In this document: positions 9,035 to 17,521 of the stretch, piece by piece
Layout of the letters: every line of letters begins with the position of its first letter
How positions within the stretch are numbered: position 1 is the stretch's first letter
Source of the DNA: Armatimonadota bacterium
Lineage (GTDB): Bacteria > Sysuimicrobiota > Sysuimicrobiia > Sysuimicrobiales > Sysuimicrobiaceae
Reading direction: 5' to 3'
Length of the DNA stretch: 64,000 nucleotides
NCBI GenBank assembly: GCA_031432545.1
Contig: JAVKGX010000006.1
Span: 1 to 64,000 of the forward strand
Program-made: the position numbers and the translations under genes
Notes under the pieces: model-generated
Told to the model about the DNA's origin: nothing
What the model saw: only the letters and a program-made list of their open reading frames with translations
Database searches by the model: none

Positions 9035-10195
9035 CTAGCCGGTCCCGCCCGCTACCGACGCGTACACCCGCAGCGTGCGCTCCGTCACCGCTTCCGCCGA
9101 GTACGCCTGCGCCGCGCGGCGGCCCCCTTCCCCCAGGGTGCGACGGAGATCCTCATCGGCCAGGACGCGGCCGATCGCCTCTCCCAGCGAAACGGGATCG
9201 GGTTCGGTGAGCAGCCCGGTCTGCCCGTGCTCAACCGCCTCGACCACCCCGGCGGCGGCGACCACCACCACCGGAACGCCGCAGGCCATGGCCTCGAGTA
9301 CGACCAGCCCCTGCGTCTCGGTCTGGGAGGCGAACGCGAACACGTCGGCGGCCTTCATCCACGCGATCGCGGATTCGTACGGCAGTTCACCGACGAACGT
9401 GACGTGGTCGGCGATGCCCATGCGCACGGCGAGGCCCTGGAGTTGGGGGAGGGCGGGTCCGCCGCCCACCATGACGAGGTGGGCGGGGTGCCGTGCCCGG
9501 GCGACGGCGAACGCCTCGAGCACCAAGTCCATGCTCTTCTCCGGAGCCATCCTCCCGGCGCAGACGACCAGGGGTGCATCGCCGAACGGTTCCCGAGAGA
9601 TCGGAGGGATCCGTCCGATGGCGTTGAGGTCCAGGACTGCGGTGGGGATGACGTCGATCCGCGCTCGGACGCCGTGATCGCGCAGCATCCGGCCGATCAC
9701 CCGGGTCGGGACGATCACCACGTCGCATCGGTCACAAAAGCGCCGCACGCGGCGACGCACCCACCAGCGCGCCAGCGGGGACGGGATCCCAGGCGCGTAG
9801 TGCACGTACTCCGCATAGAGGGTGTGGTGCGTGAACACCACCGGTCGGCCGTCGCGCACCCGCATCGCCAGGTGTCCGGCGACGAATGGGGAGTGCGCAT
9901 GCAGCACATCCAGTCCCAGTTCCCTCTCGATCCGGCGCAGAGGCCCCACGGTCGGCAAGAGGACCGGGAAGTCCCGGTTTTTCCCGATGACGAGGGAAGG
10001 CAGCCTGTGCACGTCTGGCTCGTCGTCGACCTGACCGGGGTAGTGCGGGGCGAAGATGTGGACCCTGTGGCCGCGGGCGCGGAGGCAGCGGGCCAGGGTG
10101 CCGACCGAGTGCACCACTCCGCTGATCCGGGGGCGGTAGGAGTCGGTGAACATGCCGATGGTCAGAGCCACAGGAGCGGGCAGCGGACTCCGCAC
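9035..10195 (-). CDS. Glycosyltransferase family 4 protein
   Basis: Predicted GT4 glycosyltransferase of 386 residues. The N-terminal Rossmann domain begins IGMFTDSYRPRISGVVHSVG, a glycine-rich acceptor-side loop. The C-terminal nucleotide-sugar domain has CAGRMAPEKSMDLVLEAF and the EX7E-type segment TETQGLVVLEAMACGVPVV. It resembles lipid or sugar-lipid glucosyltransferases, but acceptor and donor cannot be fixed from sequence alone. The GTG start lies 1 base after the stop of the upstream HTH gene, so the two are co-translated. Confidence 0.85.
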   Translation of the reverse strand: MRSPLPAPVALTIGMFTDSYRPRISGVVHSVGTLARCLRARGHRVHIFAPHYPGQVDDEPDVHRLPSLVIGKNRDFPVLLPTVGPLRRIERELGLDVLHAHSPFVAGHLAMRVRDGRPVVFTHHTLYAEYVHYAPGIPSPLARWWVRRRVRRFCDRCDVVIVPTRVIGRMLRDHGVRARIDVIPTAVLDLNAIGRIPPISREPFGDAPLVVCAGRMAPEKSMDLVLEAFAVARARHPAHLVMVGGGPALPQLQGLAVRMGIADHVTFVGELPYESAIAWMKAADVFAFASQTETQGLVVLEAMACGVPVVVVAAAGVVEAVEHGQTGLLTEPDPVSLGEAIGRVLADEDLRRTLGEGGRRAAQAYSAEAVTERTLRVYASVAGGTG

Positions 10196-10196
10196 T

Positions 10197-10655
10197 TCAC
10201 GAGTCCTGTCCCTCCATCAAGGCCAGCAGGTCGGAGAGGCGGAACCGACGCTGGCCGCCGGCGGTGCGGGTGCACCGCAGCTTCCCCTGGTCGGTGTAAC
10301 GGCGGATCGTGGCCTTGCTCAGGTTCAGGATGAGCGAGGCTTCCTGGAGGGTGAGCTCGGGGTCCAGCAGCCGGCGGATGAGATCCTCTCGGCTTTCAGT
10401 GAAGGGACGTCGGCCTCCGCGTGGGGGACGCGGGGCGGGCACCTCGATGGGGAGGGCCTCCTGCCGGGCGAGCCGCGCCAGCCGTGACCTGGCATCAAGC
10501 CCCCCGCGGGTTGCTGCTCCGGTCCGGGAGTCGGGCCTGGTGGGCAGCACCTCACTCCCGTCAGTCGCCGCGTCGTCGCGTCCGGTCGCGCGTTCCGCCA
10601 TACCTGCCGGGCCTCGGGGTTCGGTTTCCGAATGCTTGCAGAGGTTTTTCGCCAA
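10197..10655 (-). CDS. Helix-turn-helix (MerR/excisionase-type) DNA-binding protein
   Basis: Probable DNA-binding protein of up to 152 residues. The C-terminal 55 residues form a MerR/excisionase-like winged HTH: LTLQEASLILNLSKATIRRY then TDQGKLRCTRTAGGQRRFRL. The N-terminal half is Arg/Pro-rich and probably disordered. TTG at 10655 has AAGGA close upstream; ATG at 10601 is an equally possible start. It sits directly before the GT4 gene and divergent from the cysteine desulfurase gene, with an array of 13-bp repeats in between, making it a candidate binder of those repeats (inference). Confidence 0.75.
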   Translation of the reverse strand: MAKNLCKHSETEPRGPAGMAERATGRDDAATDGSEVLPTRPDSRTGAATRGGLDARSRLARLARQEALPIEVPAPRPPRGGRRPFTESREDLIRRLLDPELTLQEASLILNLSKATIRRYTDQGKLRCTRTAGGQRRFRLSDLLALMEGQDS

Positions 10656-10697
10656 AATCCTTGATCAAGTTCGGCCCATGAGGCGGAAATCCTGCCC

Positions 10698-10762
10698 GTT
10701 CCTGGTACGGGTTCCTGGTACTGGTTCCTGGTACGGGTTCCTGGTACGGGTTCCTGGTACCG
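10698..10762. repeat. Five tandem copies of a 13-bp repeat
   Basis: Five head-to-tail copies of GTTCCTGGTACGG at 10698, 10711, 10724, 10737 and 10750. The second copy ends CTG and the last ends CCG. Each contains the palindromic core GGTAC. The array sits between the divergent HTH gene and the cysteine desulfurase gene, directly upstream of a TAGGAT -10 box, and overlaps the expected -35 region. It could be an operator array or a variable-number repeat. Confidence 0.9.
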
Positions 10763-10777
10763 GGAGCAGGGCCAGGC

Positions 10778-10783
10778 TAGGAT
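10778..10783 (+). promoter_or_regulatory. Candidate -10 box for the cysteine desulfurase gene
   Basis: TAGGAT at 10778-10783 would start transcription near 10790, giving a leader of about 50 bases with GGAG 6 bases before the ATG at 10841. The -35 region falls in the last tandem repeat. Confidence 0.45.
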
Positions 10784-10840
10784 GGAAAGGGTGGCCGGAG
10801 GGCGTCGCTGGAGGCAAAGTCTTGAAACTCGGAGATTCGG

Positions 10841-12004
10841 ATGCGGAGGATCTACCTCGACAACAGTGCGACCGCGCCGCCGTTTCCGAAGGCGGTGGCA
10901 GCGGCAGCAGAGGTGTCGGCCGGCCCCTTCGGAAACCCGTCGTCCCTGCACCGCATGGGGATGGAGGCGGAAGCCGTCCTGGAGGAGGCTCGCCGCGTCG
11001 TGGCGGATGGCCTCCGAGCCGATCCCTCCGAGGTCATCTTCACGTCGGGCGGGACGGAGTCCAACAACTTGGCGCTGTTCGGTGTCGCCGCCAACCGCCG
11101 CCATCCGCACGTCGTCGTCAGTGCCGTGGAGCACTCCTCCGTGCTGGAAGCCGCACGGCGGCTGGCCGAGCGGGGTGTGGCGGTGGACGTGGCGCCCGTG
11201 GATGCCGACGGCCAGGTGCGGCTGGACGCGCTCCGAGAACTCGTCCGCCCCAACACGTCGATCGTCAGCGTGATGCGGGTGAACAACGAGGTCGGGACCG
11301 TACAGCCCATCCGTGAGATCGCCAGGATCCTGGACGATGTCGCAGCCCGCTACGGCCGTCGCCCGGTACTCCACACCGACGCGGTGCAGGCGTTCTGCCG
11401 CGTGGACGTCGATCCCAAAGCGCAGGGCGTGGATCTGGTGACGGTGTCCGCCCACAAGATCGGCGGCCCCAAGGGAATCGGGGCTCTGTACGTGCGGCGC
11501 GGCATCCGACTGGTACCGCTGCTGGTCGGCGGTGATCAGGAGGGTGGCCTGCGGGCCGGCACCCAGAACGTTCCAGGGGCTGCAGGCTTTGGGGCCGCGC
11601 TGCGCATCTGGCAGCAGTCCGGCCCCACCATGTTGGACCACCTTCAGCGCCTGCGCGACGTGCTGCGGGAAGCCCTGAACACGATCCCCGGCCTTGCGTG
11701 GAACACCCCCGCACAGGCGGAACGCACGGCCCCGCACATCCTGAACTTCTCGGTGCCGGGCCTACGGGGCGAGACGTTGGTTCACCGCCTTGCAGCGGAA
11801 GGGGTGTACGTGTCGACGGGGTCGGCGTGCCACTCGCGCAAGCCGCGCCCCAGCCACGTCCTCCTCGCAATGGGGCGCAGTGAACAAGAGGCGATGAGCA
11901 GCATCCGGGTCAGCCTGGGGCCGCAGAACACCGAGGCGGAAGTTCTGGCCGCCGCCCGGGCCATCCGGGCCGCCGTGGAAGATCTGTCGGCGGTCCGGCT
12001 GTAG
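10841..12004 (+). CDS. Cysteine desulfurase (NifS/IscS family)
   Basis: PLP-dependent cysteine desulfurase, 387 residues, which moves sulfur from cysteine to an active-site cysteine for tRNA thiolation, thiamine or Fe-S clusters. Visible features are RRIYLDNSATAPP at the start, the PLP lysine in SAHKIGGPKG (Lys206) and the catalytic loop STGSACHSRKPRPSHVL with Cys330. thiI lies 182 bases downstream on the same strand; the NifS-like/ThiI pairing matches the dedicated desulfurase-ThiI pairs known from Bacillus, so tRNA 4-thiouridine formation is the likeliest role. Confidence 0.93.
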   Translation: MRRIYLDNSATAPPFPKAVAAAAEVSAGPFGNPSSLHRMGMEAEAVLEEARRVVADGLRADPSEVIFTSGGTESNNLALFGVAANRRHPHVVVSAVEHSSVLEAARRLAERGVAVDVAPVDADGQVRLDALRELVRPNTSIVSVMRVNNEVGTVQPIREIARILDDVAARYGRRPVLHTDAVQAFCRVDVDPKAQGVDLVTVSAHKIGGPKGIGALYVRRGIRLVPLLVGGDQEGGLRAGTQNVPGAAGFGAALRIWQQSGPTMLDHLQRLRDVLREALNTIPGLAWNTPAQAERTAPHILNFSVPGLRGETLVHRLAAEGVYVSTGSACHSRKPRPSHVLLAMGRSEQEAMSSIRVSLGPQNTEAEVLAAARAIRAAVEDLSAVRL

Positions 12005-12028
12005 CAGGGGGACCGCCGCCCGTGCAGC

Positions 12029-12167
12029 GTGCCTGGCACCGTTTGGGGTCGATTCCGACCAACCAGCACCCCACGATGACACTTCCAAGGGTGTCAGGCA
12101 CCGTTCGTGCCGGCGGTAGCCGCCCCGGGGAAGGCGTTTGGCGCAGGTTGGTGTGCCTGGCACCGAG
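12029..12167. repeat. Three dispersed palindromic GTGCCTGGCACC-type repeats
   Basis: Three related copies lie in the spacer between the desulfurase gene and thiI: GTGCCTGGCACCGTT (12029-12043), GTGTCAGGCACCGTT (12091-12105) and GTGCCTGGCACCGAG (12153-12167). The core GTGCCTGGCAC is an 11-base palindrome. The arm of the hairpin at 5311-5327 (GGTGTCAGAGACCGTTT) is similar, suggesting a REP-like family in this genome. The rest of this 182-base spacer shows no gene. Confidence 0.75.
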
Positions 12168-12174
12168 GAGTCGG

Positions 12175-12186
12175 TAGGATGGGGTC
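12175..12186 (+). promoter_or_regulatory. Leaderless promoter of thiI
   Basis: TAGGAT at 12175-12180 is followed by 6 bases (ggggtc) and the GTG at 12187. The predicted transcript starts on the start codon, which supports GTG rather than the ATG two codons later. Confidence 0.6.
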
Positions 12187-13377
12187 GTGGCGATGGAGAG
12201 CGTGACACTGGTCCGTTACGGAGAGGTTGGGCTGAAGCGGGGCAACCGCGCCTACTTCGTCTCCCGGCTGTGCGCCAACCTGCGTCGGGCGACCGGGCGG
12301 GCGGTGGAAAACCACTTCGACCACATCGTCATCCCCGGTCGGCTGGGCGTGAGCGCGCTGGACGCGGTCGGGAAGACGTTCGGCGTCGCCGCGTTCAGTC
12401 CGGCGGTGCGGGTACCGGCGGTGGTGGAACGCATCGAGCAGGCGGCGGAAGAACTCGTACGACAGCAGCTGGCCGCGGCAGAGCGCCAGGTCGGTGCGGC
12501 GACGCTGCGGGTCGAGACGCGCAGACGGGATAAGGCCTTCCCGCTGACGTCGTCCGACCTGGACCGCCACCTGGGTTCATACCTGCAGGGCCGGTTCGCC
12601 GGGCTGGGGGTCCGCATGCGCGCCCCCGACGTGCATCTGCGGGTGGAGATCCGTGACGCCGCCTACCTCTACACGGAAGTGCGCCCCGGACCCGGCGGGC
12701 TACCAGTCGGCACGGGAGGCGGCGTCGTGGGGCTACTGTCCGGGGGGATCGACAGCCCCGTGGCGCTGTGGATGATGGCCAAGCGTGGGATGGAGGTCAC
12801 ACCCCTGCACTTCCACGCATTCCCCTTCACCAGCGACCGGTCGCGCGACAAGGTGGTCGCCCTTGTCGAACGGCTGCGGGCGTGGTGCGGGCCGCTGCGG
12901 CTGCACGTCGCCCCGTTTGCCCACGTCCAGCGCGCCATCCGCGACAGCGTGAGCGAGCCGTTCTGGACGGTTGTGATGCGACGGACGATGATGCGGATCG
13001 CCGAACGCCTGGCCGACCAGGTGGGCGCGGACGCGCTCGTGACCGGCGAGAGTTTGGGGCAGGTAGCCAGTCAGACGATCGAAGCGGTGCGGGCGATCGG
13101 CGACGCGACGCGTCTGCCGGTGCTGCGCCCGCTGATTGGGCTGGACAAGCAGGAGATCACGGAGATCGCCCGGCGGATCGGCACGTACGAGATCTCGGTG
13201 CTGCCCTACGACGACTGCTGCACACTGTTCGTGCCGCGCCGGCCGCGCACTCGGCCCACGGTCGAGGAAGCCCAGGCCGCGGAAACGGGACTGGACGTGG
13301 ACTCACTGGTGCGCGAAGCCCTCGCCGGTGTGGAGACGGTGGACGCCCCTAGGTCACCCATTCTCGCACGTCCGTAG
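12187..13377 (+). CDS. thiI: tRNA 4-thiouridine synthase ThiI
   Basis: Sulfurtransferase that adenylates U8 of tRNA and makes 4-thiouridine; it may also serve thiazole synthesis. The 396-residue protein has an N-terminal ferredoxin-like region, a THUMP domain (about 60-165) and a PP-loop ATPase domain with SGGIDSP at residues 185-191. YDDCCTLFVPRRP near residue 347 supplies the conserved cysteine. The C-terminal rhodanese domain of the E. coli enzyme is absent, as in Bacillus, where a partner cysteine desulfurase takes over; the upstream gene fits that role. Confidence 0.95.
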   Translation: MAMESVTLVRYGEVGLKRGNRAYFVSRLCANLRRATGRAVENHFDHIVIPGRLGVSALDAVGKTFGVAAFSPAVRVPAVVERIEQAAEELVRQQLAAAERQVGAATLRVETRRRDKAFPLTSSDLDRHLGSYLQGRFAGLGVRMRAPDVHLRVEIRDAAYLYTEVRPGPGGLPVGTGGGVVGLLSGGIDSPVALWMMAKRGMEVTPLHFHAFPFTSDRSRDKVVALVERLRAWCGPLRLHVAPFAHVQRAIRDSVSEPFWTVVMRRTMMRIAERLADQVGADALVTGESLGQVASQTIEAVRAIGDATRLPVLRPLIGLDKQEITEIARRIGTYEISVLPYDDCCTLFVPRRPRTRPTVEEAQAAETGLDVDSLVREALAGVETVDAPRSPILARP

Positions 13378-13393
13378 TCCATCCCCAGACGCC

Positions 13394-14602
13394 CTACTCG
13401 TACCGCAAAGCGTCGATCGGGTTGAGGCGCGCCGCACGCCAGGCCGGATAGACGCCGAAGACGACGCCCACGACCACCGAGAAGCTGAAGGCCAGCACGA
13501 CGATCGGTAGCGTGGCCGCCAGCGTCGGCGCCTGGCCGAGCAGCCGTGCGGAGATGCCCCACGAACCGGCCAGCCCCACCGCCATGCCCAACACGCCGCC
13601 CAGGAGGCTGATCACGACGGCCTCGATCAGGAACTGGGTGAGGATGTCGGCTCGGCGCGCCCCCAAAGCCTTGCGGATGCCGATCTCGCGCGTCCGCTCG
13701 GTCACCGACACCAGCATGATGTTCATGATGCCGATGCCGCCGACCACGAGCGAGATGGCGGCGATGCTGGACAGCGCGATGGTCAGGATGCGCAAAATCG
13801 CGTCCAGCGCGCCGAGGAACTGGCTCTGGGTGAGGACGGTGAAGTCCTCCTCACCGTGCTGTCGGCGCAACACCCGCTCGACTTCCCGCTTCGCCCGCAG
13901 GACGGATGCGGTGTCCTCCGCCTTCACGAACAGAAACGATGCGTAGTCGACGTTGAACAGCTGCTGCGACGTGCTGAAGGGGATGTAGATCCGATCGTCG
14001 AGGTCCACGCCCAGGACCTGCCCTTCCGGGCGGAGCACGCCGACGACTTCGAACGCGCGACCGTTGATCACGACCCGCCGGCCCACGGCCAGGCGCGCGT
14101 TGGGGAAGAGCGCCTGGGCGACGGTGGCGCCGACGACGGCGACCCGCTTGCGGCGCTGCATGTCGGCCTCTTGCAGGTAGCGGCCGATCTCAAGGCGCAG
14201 CCCGCGGATCGTCAAGTAGCCCGCGGTCGTGCCGACGACGGTCGTCACGCGCTTGCGGCCGGTGGCGGAGACCTCGACCGACGTCTGCAGCCAAGGCGCC
14301 ACACCGGCCACCGCCCTTGCCTGCTGCGCGATCGCCTGGGCATCGTCGAACGTGAGCGTGAACCTCCCTTCCTGGGTCGCAAACTGTTCGCCTTCCCTCG
14401 CCTTGCCGGGGAGTACCCACAGCAGGTCCGGCCCGAGGCTCGCGAACTCGCCGACCACGCTCTTGCGCGCGGTCTGCCCCACCGACACGAGCGTGATGAC
14501 CGCGGCGACGCCGATGATCACCCCGAGCGTGGTGAGGAACGACCGCAGTTTGTTGGCGCGTAGCGCCTCGATCGAGACGAGGAACGATTCCAGGAGGTCC
14601 AT
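13394..14602 (-). CDS. MacB-like ABC transporter permease
   Basis: Membrane component of a MacAB-type exporter, 402 residues. It has one N-terminal transmembrane helix after LESFLVSIEALRANKLRSFL, a large extracytoplasmic MacB_PCD domain (about 45-230) and three C-terminal helices of the FtsX fold, with TERTREIGIRKALGARR between the first and second. It is the last gene of the padR-adaptor-ATPase-permease operon, 30 bases after the ATPase. It is convergent with thiI, with a 16-base gap. Substrate unknown; peptides, lipids or antibiotics are typical. Confidence 0.92.
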   Translation of the reverse strand: MDLLESFLVSIEALRANKLRSFLTTLGVIIGVAAVITLVSVGQTARKSVVGEFASLGPDLLWVLPGKAREGEQFATQEGRFTLTFDDAQAIAQQARAVAGVAPWLQTSVEVSATGRKRVTTVVGTTAGYLTIRGLRLEIGRYLQEADMQRRKRVAVVGATVAQALFPNARLAVGRRVVINGRAFEVVGVLRPEGQVLGVDLDDRIYIPFSTSQQLFNVDYASFLFVKAEDTASVLRAKREVERVLRRQHGEEDFTVLTQSQFLGALDAILRILTIALSSIAAISLVVGGIGIMNIMLVSVTERTREIGIRKALGARRADILTQFLIEAVVISLLGGVLGMAVGLAGSWGISARLLGQAPTLAATLPIVVLAFSFSVVVGVVFGVYPAWRAARLNPIDALRYE

Positions 14603-14632
14603 CTTCGGCGACCCGTTGGCGTGTGCGGTTCA

Positions 14633-15391
14633 CTACTCGCCGATGGCTTCCAGTTCGCGCTCGGCGACGCGCGGTGAGGGCACCGGCTCGTCACGCACAA
14701 GCCGGCCATCACGCAAAAAGAGGATCCGGCGGGTGTGCTCGGCGACGTCGCGATCGTGGGTGACCATCGCGATGGTCACCCCGGACGCGTTGAGCGCCTG
14801 GAACAGCGCGAGCACTTCCTCCCCGGACCGGCTGTCTAGGTTTCCGGTGGGCTCGTCGGCCAGCACGACCCTCGGCTCGTTCACCAGCGCGCGGGCGATC
14901 GCCACCCGCTGCTGCTGCCCGCCCGACAGCTCGGCGGGCGTATGGTGGAGCCGGTCGCCAAGACCCACGCGTTCGAGCGCGCGGACCGCGCGCATGCGAC
15001 GTTCGTAGCGCGACAGTTCCGCGTACAGCATCGGCACTTCGACGTTCTTCAGCGCGCTGAGCCGCGGCATGAGGTTGAACGTCTGAAACACGAATCCGAT
15101 GCGGCGGTTGCGCACCTCCGCGAGTGCGTCATCGCTCATCCGGCTGACGTCCTGGCCGTCCAACAGATAGGTTCCGGACGTCGGGCGGTCGAGGCAGCCG
15201 ATGATGTTCATCAGGGTCGACTTGCCCGACCCCGAGGGTCCCATGATCGCCACCAGCTCTCCCGGAGCGATCTCGAGGCTGACGCCGCGCAGCGCGTGCA
15301 CCTCTACCTTCCCGAGAAGGTAGGTCTTTGTGATGTCCCGCAGCCAGACGACCGCAGGACGCCGTGGCGACGCCGAACCGTCCGCGCTCAT
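14633..15391 (-). CDS. MacB-like ABC transporter ATP-binding protein
   Basis: ATPase of 252 residues that powers the exporter, LolD/MacB type. Walker A is GPSGSGKSTLMNIIG, the Q-loop is FVFQTFNLMPRLSALKNVE, the signature is LSGGQQQRVAIARAL and Walker B is VVLADEPTGNLDS. I chose the ATG at 15391 because it overlaps the adaptor's stop codon (ATGA); a longer open frame upstream overlaps the adaptor gene in another frame and is not coding. Confidence 0.94.
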   Translation of the reverse strand: MSADGSASPRRPAVVWLRDITKTYLLGKVEVHALRGVSLEIAPGELVAIMGPSGSGKSTLMNIIGCLDRPTSGTYLLDGQDVSRMSDDALAEVRNRRIGFVFQTFNLMPRLSALKNVEVPMLYAELSRYERRMRAVRALERVGLGDRLHHTPAELSGGQQQRVAIARALVNEPRVVLADEPTGNLDSRSGEEVLALFQALNASGVTIAMVTHDRDVAEHTRRILFLRDGRLVRDEPVPSPRVAERELEAIGE

Positions 15392-16869
15392 CGGACAGAC
15401 CGCACCCGTACCCGCAGCCCCTCGCGTAGCAGGGAGGGATCGGCCAGCGCGACGATTTCGCCCTCCCGCAGGCCGCCGACGACGACGGTGTCGAAGTCGT
15501 TGCTCTCCCCGGTGCGGACATCTCGCCGGCGCAGCACGGCACCGGCGACGACGTACACGTGCGGCCCGCCGTCTGCCGCCGCGACCACGGCTTCGACCGG
15601 GACGAGGACGGCGTCGCGCACGGTACGCAGGATCAGGTCGATGTCGACGCTCGTCCCGACGCGCATGCCCGCCGGCCCGTCGAGGTCCACGCGGACGCGC
15701 ACGACGCGGCTGCCCAGGCGAACCTCCACCTGCCGGCCGATCCGTGTGACGCGACCGGTGAAGATGCGGCCGGGATAGGCGTCGGCGGTCACGCGCGCCG
15801 GCATGCCGACGCTCACCCTTCCGATGTCGGCCTCGTCGACCTCCGCACTCACCCAACCGCCCGGTTCGGCGAACGACACCACCGGCACCCCCGGGCCGAC
15901 CGCCATCCCCACGTTGAGATACACCCTCGTCACCACACCGTCGAACGGCGCCGCCAGACGGGCGCGGGCGGCGCGGGCGCGGGCGGCACGCGCGGCCGCC
16001 GCCGCCTGTTGGGCGTTGGCCGCCGCGGACAGCGCCACGGTGCGGGCCTGCTGCACGCCGACCAGGGACGAACGCCAGGCGGCCTCGACCTGCCGGACGT
16101 TGGCCAGCGAGGCCTGCCAGGCCGCTTCGGCCTGGCGCACCTGTTCGCGCGCAGCGGCCACCGCCTCCGGACGGGCGCCAGCGCGCAGAGCCTCCAGCTG
16201 TGCGGCGGCCTGCCGGTACTGGGCTTCGGCGGTCTCCAGCTGCGTACGCGCCAAGTCGAGCTGGGCGCTGCTGATGGCGCCTTCGCGGTACAACCGTTCC
16301 TGGGCATCGAAGTTGCGCCCGGCCTGCTCCAGACCCGCCCGGGCAGCGTCCAGGGCCGCTTGCGCCTGCTGCAGTTCGGCCGGCCGCGCGCCCGCCTGGA
16401 CCTGGGCGAGATTCGCCTGCGCGGCCCGCCACGCGGCTTCGGCCTGCCGGGATTGCTGACGCGCGGATTCGACCGCGGCGCGGGTGCGCTCGGCTTCCGC
16501 TGTCGCCGCCTGTACCTGCGTCTGCGCCCTCTGTGCTTCACTCGCCGCCGCCCGCGCTGCCGCCTCGGCCTGCTCGGCAGCCGCCACGACCTCGCGGTCG
16601 TCAATGGCCGCGACCACCTGGCCGGCGCGCAGCGCCTGGCCCTCGCGGACGTAGACGGCTGCCAACCTGCCGGGGATCTCGAAGGACAGCTCGACCGATC
16701 GCGTCTCGAAGGTCCCGGTCACCGGCAGTGCAATCTCCAGGTCGCCGCGGCGCACGCGGGCCGCGTCGATTTCCTCCGGCGCGCCAGGGAAGCCGATGCC
16801 CAGGGACCACAGCAGGCCGACGACGGCGGCCAGGACCACCACAACGAAGCCGAGACGGCGCAGGCGCAT
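15388..16869 (-). CDS. HlyD/MacA-family efflux adaptor (membrane fusion protein)
   Basis: Extracytoplasmic adaptor of 493 residues. An N-terminal membrane anchor (about residues 5-25) precedes two lipoyl half-motifs split by a very long Ala/Gln/Glu-rich coiled-coil hairpin (about 90-310), then beta-barrel domains with PFDGVVTRVYLNVGMAVGPG. The hairpin is longer than in typical MacA, made of near-repeating AAR/QAEAAW heptads. No TolC-like gene lies in the window, so whether the complex spans an outer membrane is open. Confidence 0.9.
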   Translation of the reverse strand: MRLRRLGFVVVVLAAVVGLLWSLGIGFPGAPEEIDAARVRRGDLEIALPVTGTFETRSVELSFEIPGRLAAVYVREGQALRAGQVVAAIDDREVVAAAEQAEAAARAAASEAQRAQTQVQAATAEAERTRAAVESARQQSRQAEAAWRAAQANLAQVQAGARPAELQQAQAALDAARAGLEQAGRNFDAQERLYREGAISSAQLDLARTQLETAEAQYRQAAAQLEALRAGARPEAVAAAREQVRQAEAAWQASLANVRQVEAAWRSSLVGVQQARTVALSAAANAQQAAAAARAARARAARARLAAPFDGVVTRVYLNVGMAVGPGVPVVSFAEPGGWVSAEVDEADIGRVSVGMPARVTADAYPGRIFTGRVTRIGRQVEVRLGSRVVRVRVDLDGPAGMRVGTSVDIDLILRTVRDAVLVPVEAVVAAADGGPHVYVVAGAVLRRRDVRTGESNDFDTVVVGGLREGEIVALADPSLLREGLRVRVRSVR

Positions 16870-16905
16870 GGCGATCTCAGGCGGGATCTTGAGGGGTGGT
16901 GGCGG

Positions 16906-17475
16906 TCACCGGGACACGGCAGCGTCGAGTCTCGTGGCCAACTCCCGGAGACGCATCGCCAGGGCCTCGAGTTCCGAGCGTGCCGCCGCAGCGGCGGCGC
17001 CGTCCTGCGTGGCACGCAGGCGGTCCACCAGGTCGTTCACCTGCGCGAGGACGTGCCTCAGACCCTCCCACAGCTCGGCGACCTCCTGTTGGCCCTCCAC
17101 GAACGCGGGCGAAAACGACAGCAGCAGGTCGACCCAGGGCAGGCGGCCGAGCAACGTCTCGGTCTGTTCACGCAGTGCCTCCCTGCCGTAATCGGTCAGC
17201 TCGTAGCGCTTCAGCCCGGCGCGCGCTTCGCGCATGCGGATGTAGCCCCGTCTAACCATCCACTCCAACAGCGGGTAGATCGACCCGGGGCTGGGCCTCC
17301 ACACACCGCGCGTGCGGGCTTCGATCTCCGAGACGACCTCCGACCCGGACATCGGCTCGTCGAACAGCAGCCGGAGGACGGTGAACCGGATCAGCCCTCG
17401 GGGTGCCAGCAAACGGTCCTGGGCCGGTCGCCGACCGCGCAGAGCGCGCGCCGAGCTTACTCGGTCCGTCTCCAT
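16906..17475 (-). CDS. PadR-family transcriptional regulator
   Basis: Winged-helix repressor of 189 residues, first gene of the exporter operon. The N-terminal PadR domain shows FTVLRLLFDEPMSGSEVV and PSPGSIYPLLEWMVRRGYI, where the tyrosine-containing recognition region lies. The C-terminal part is helical and probably dimerises. The ATG at 17475 directly follows a leaderless -10 box. A GCCCG-CA-CGGGC palindrome upstream could be its own operator. It likely senses a compound exported by the downstream MacAB-like system. Confidence 0.9.
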   Translation of the reverse strand: METDRVSSARALRGRRPAQDRLLAPRGLIRFTVLRLLFDEPMSGSEVVSEIEARTRGVWRPSPGSIYPLLEWMVRRGYIRMREARAGLKRYELTDYGREALREQTETLLGRLPWVDLLLSFSPAFVEGQQEVAELWEGLRHVLAQVNDLVDRLRATQDGAAAAAARSELEALAMRLRELATRLDAAVSR

Positions 17476-17507
17476 ATCCTCATCCTAACACGACAGCCCG
17501 CACGGGC
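17476..17507 (-). promoter_or_regulatory. Leaderless padR promoter with palindromic candidate operator
   Basis: On the minus strand TAGGAT (17487-17482) is followed by 6 bases (gaggat) and then ATG at 17475. A 12-base palindrome GCCCGCACGGGC at 17496-17507 sits in the -35/-10 spacer region, where a repressor would block the polymerase. Confidence 0.6.
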
Positions 17508-17521
17508 ATCAAAGCCGCCGA

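Noticed and set aside
10698-10762. The five tandem repeats as a small CRISPR array
   Set aside because: Units are contiguous 13-mers with no spacers; unrelated to the csb genes 9 kb away.
13394-16869. A complete MacAB-TolC tripartite pump
   Set aside because: No TolC-like gene is present, and MacAB-like pairs also occur without an outer membrane; only a two-part exporter can be supported.
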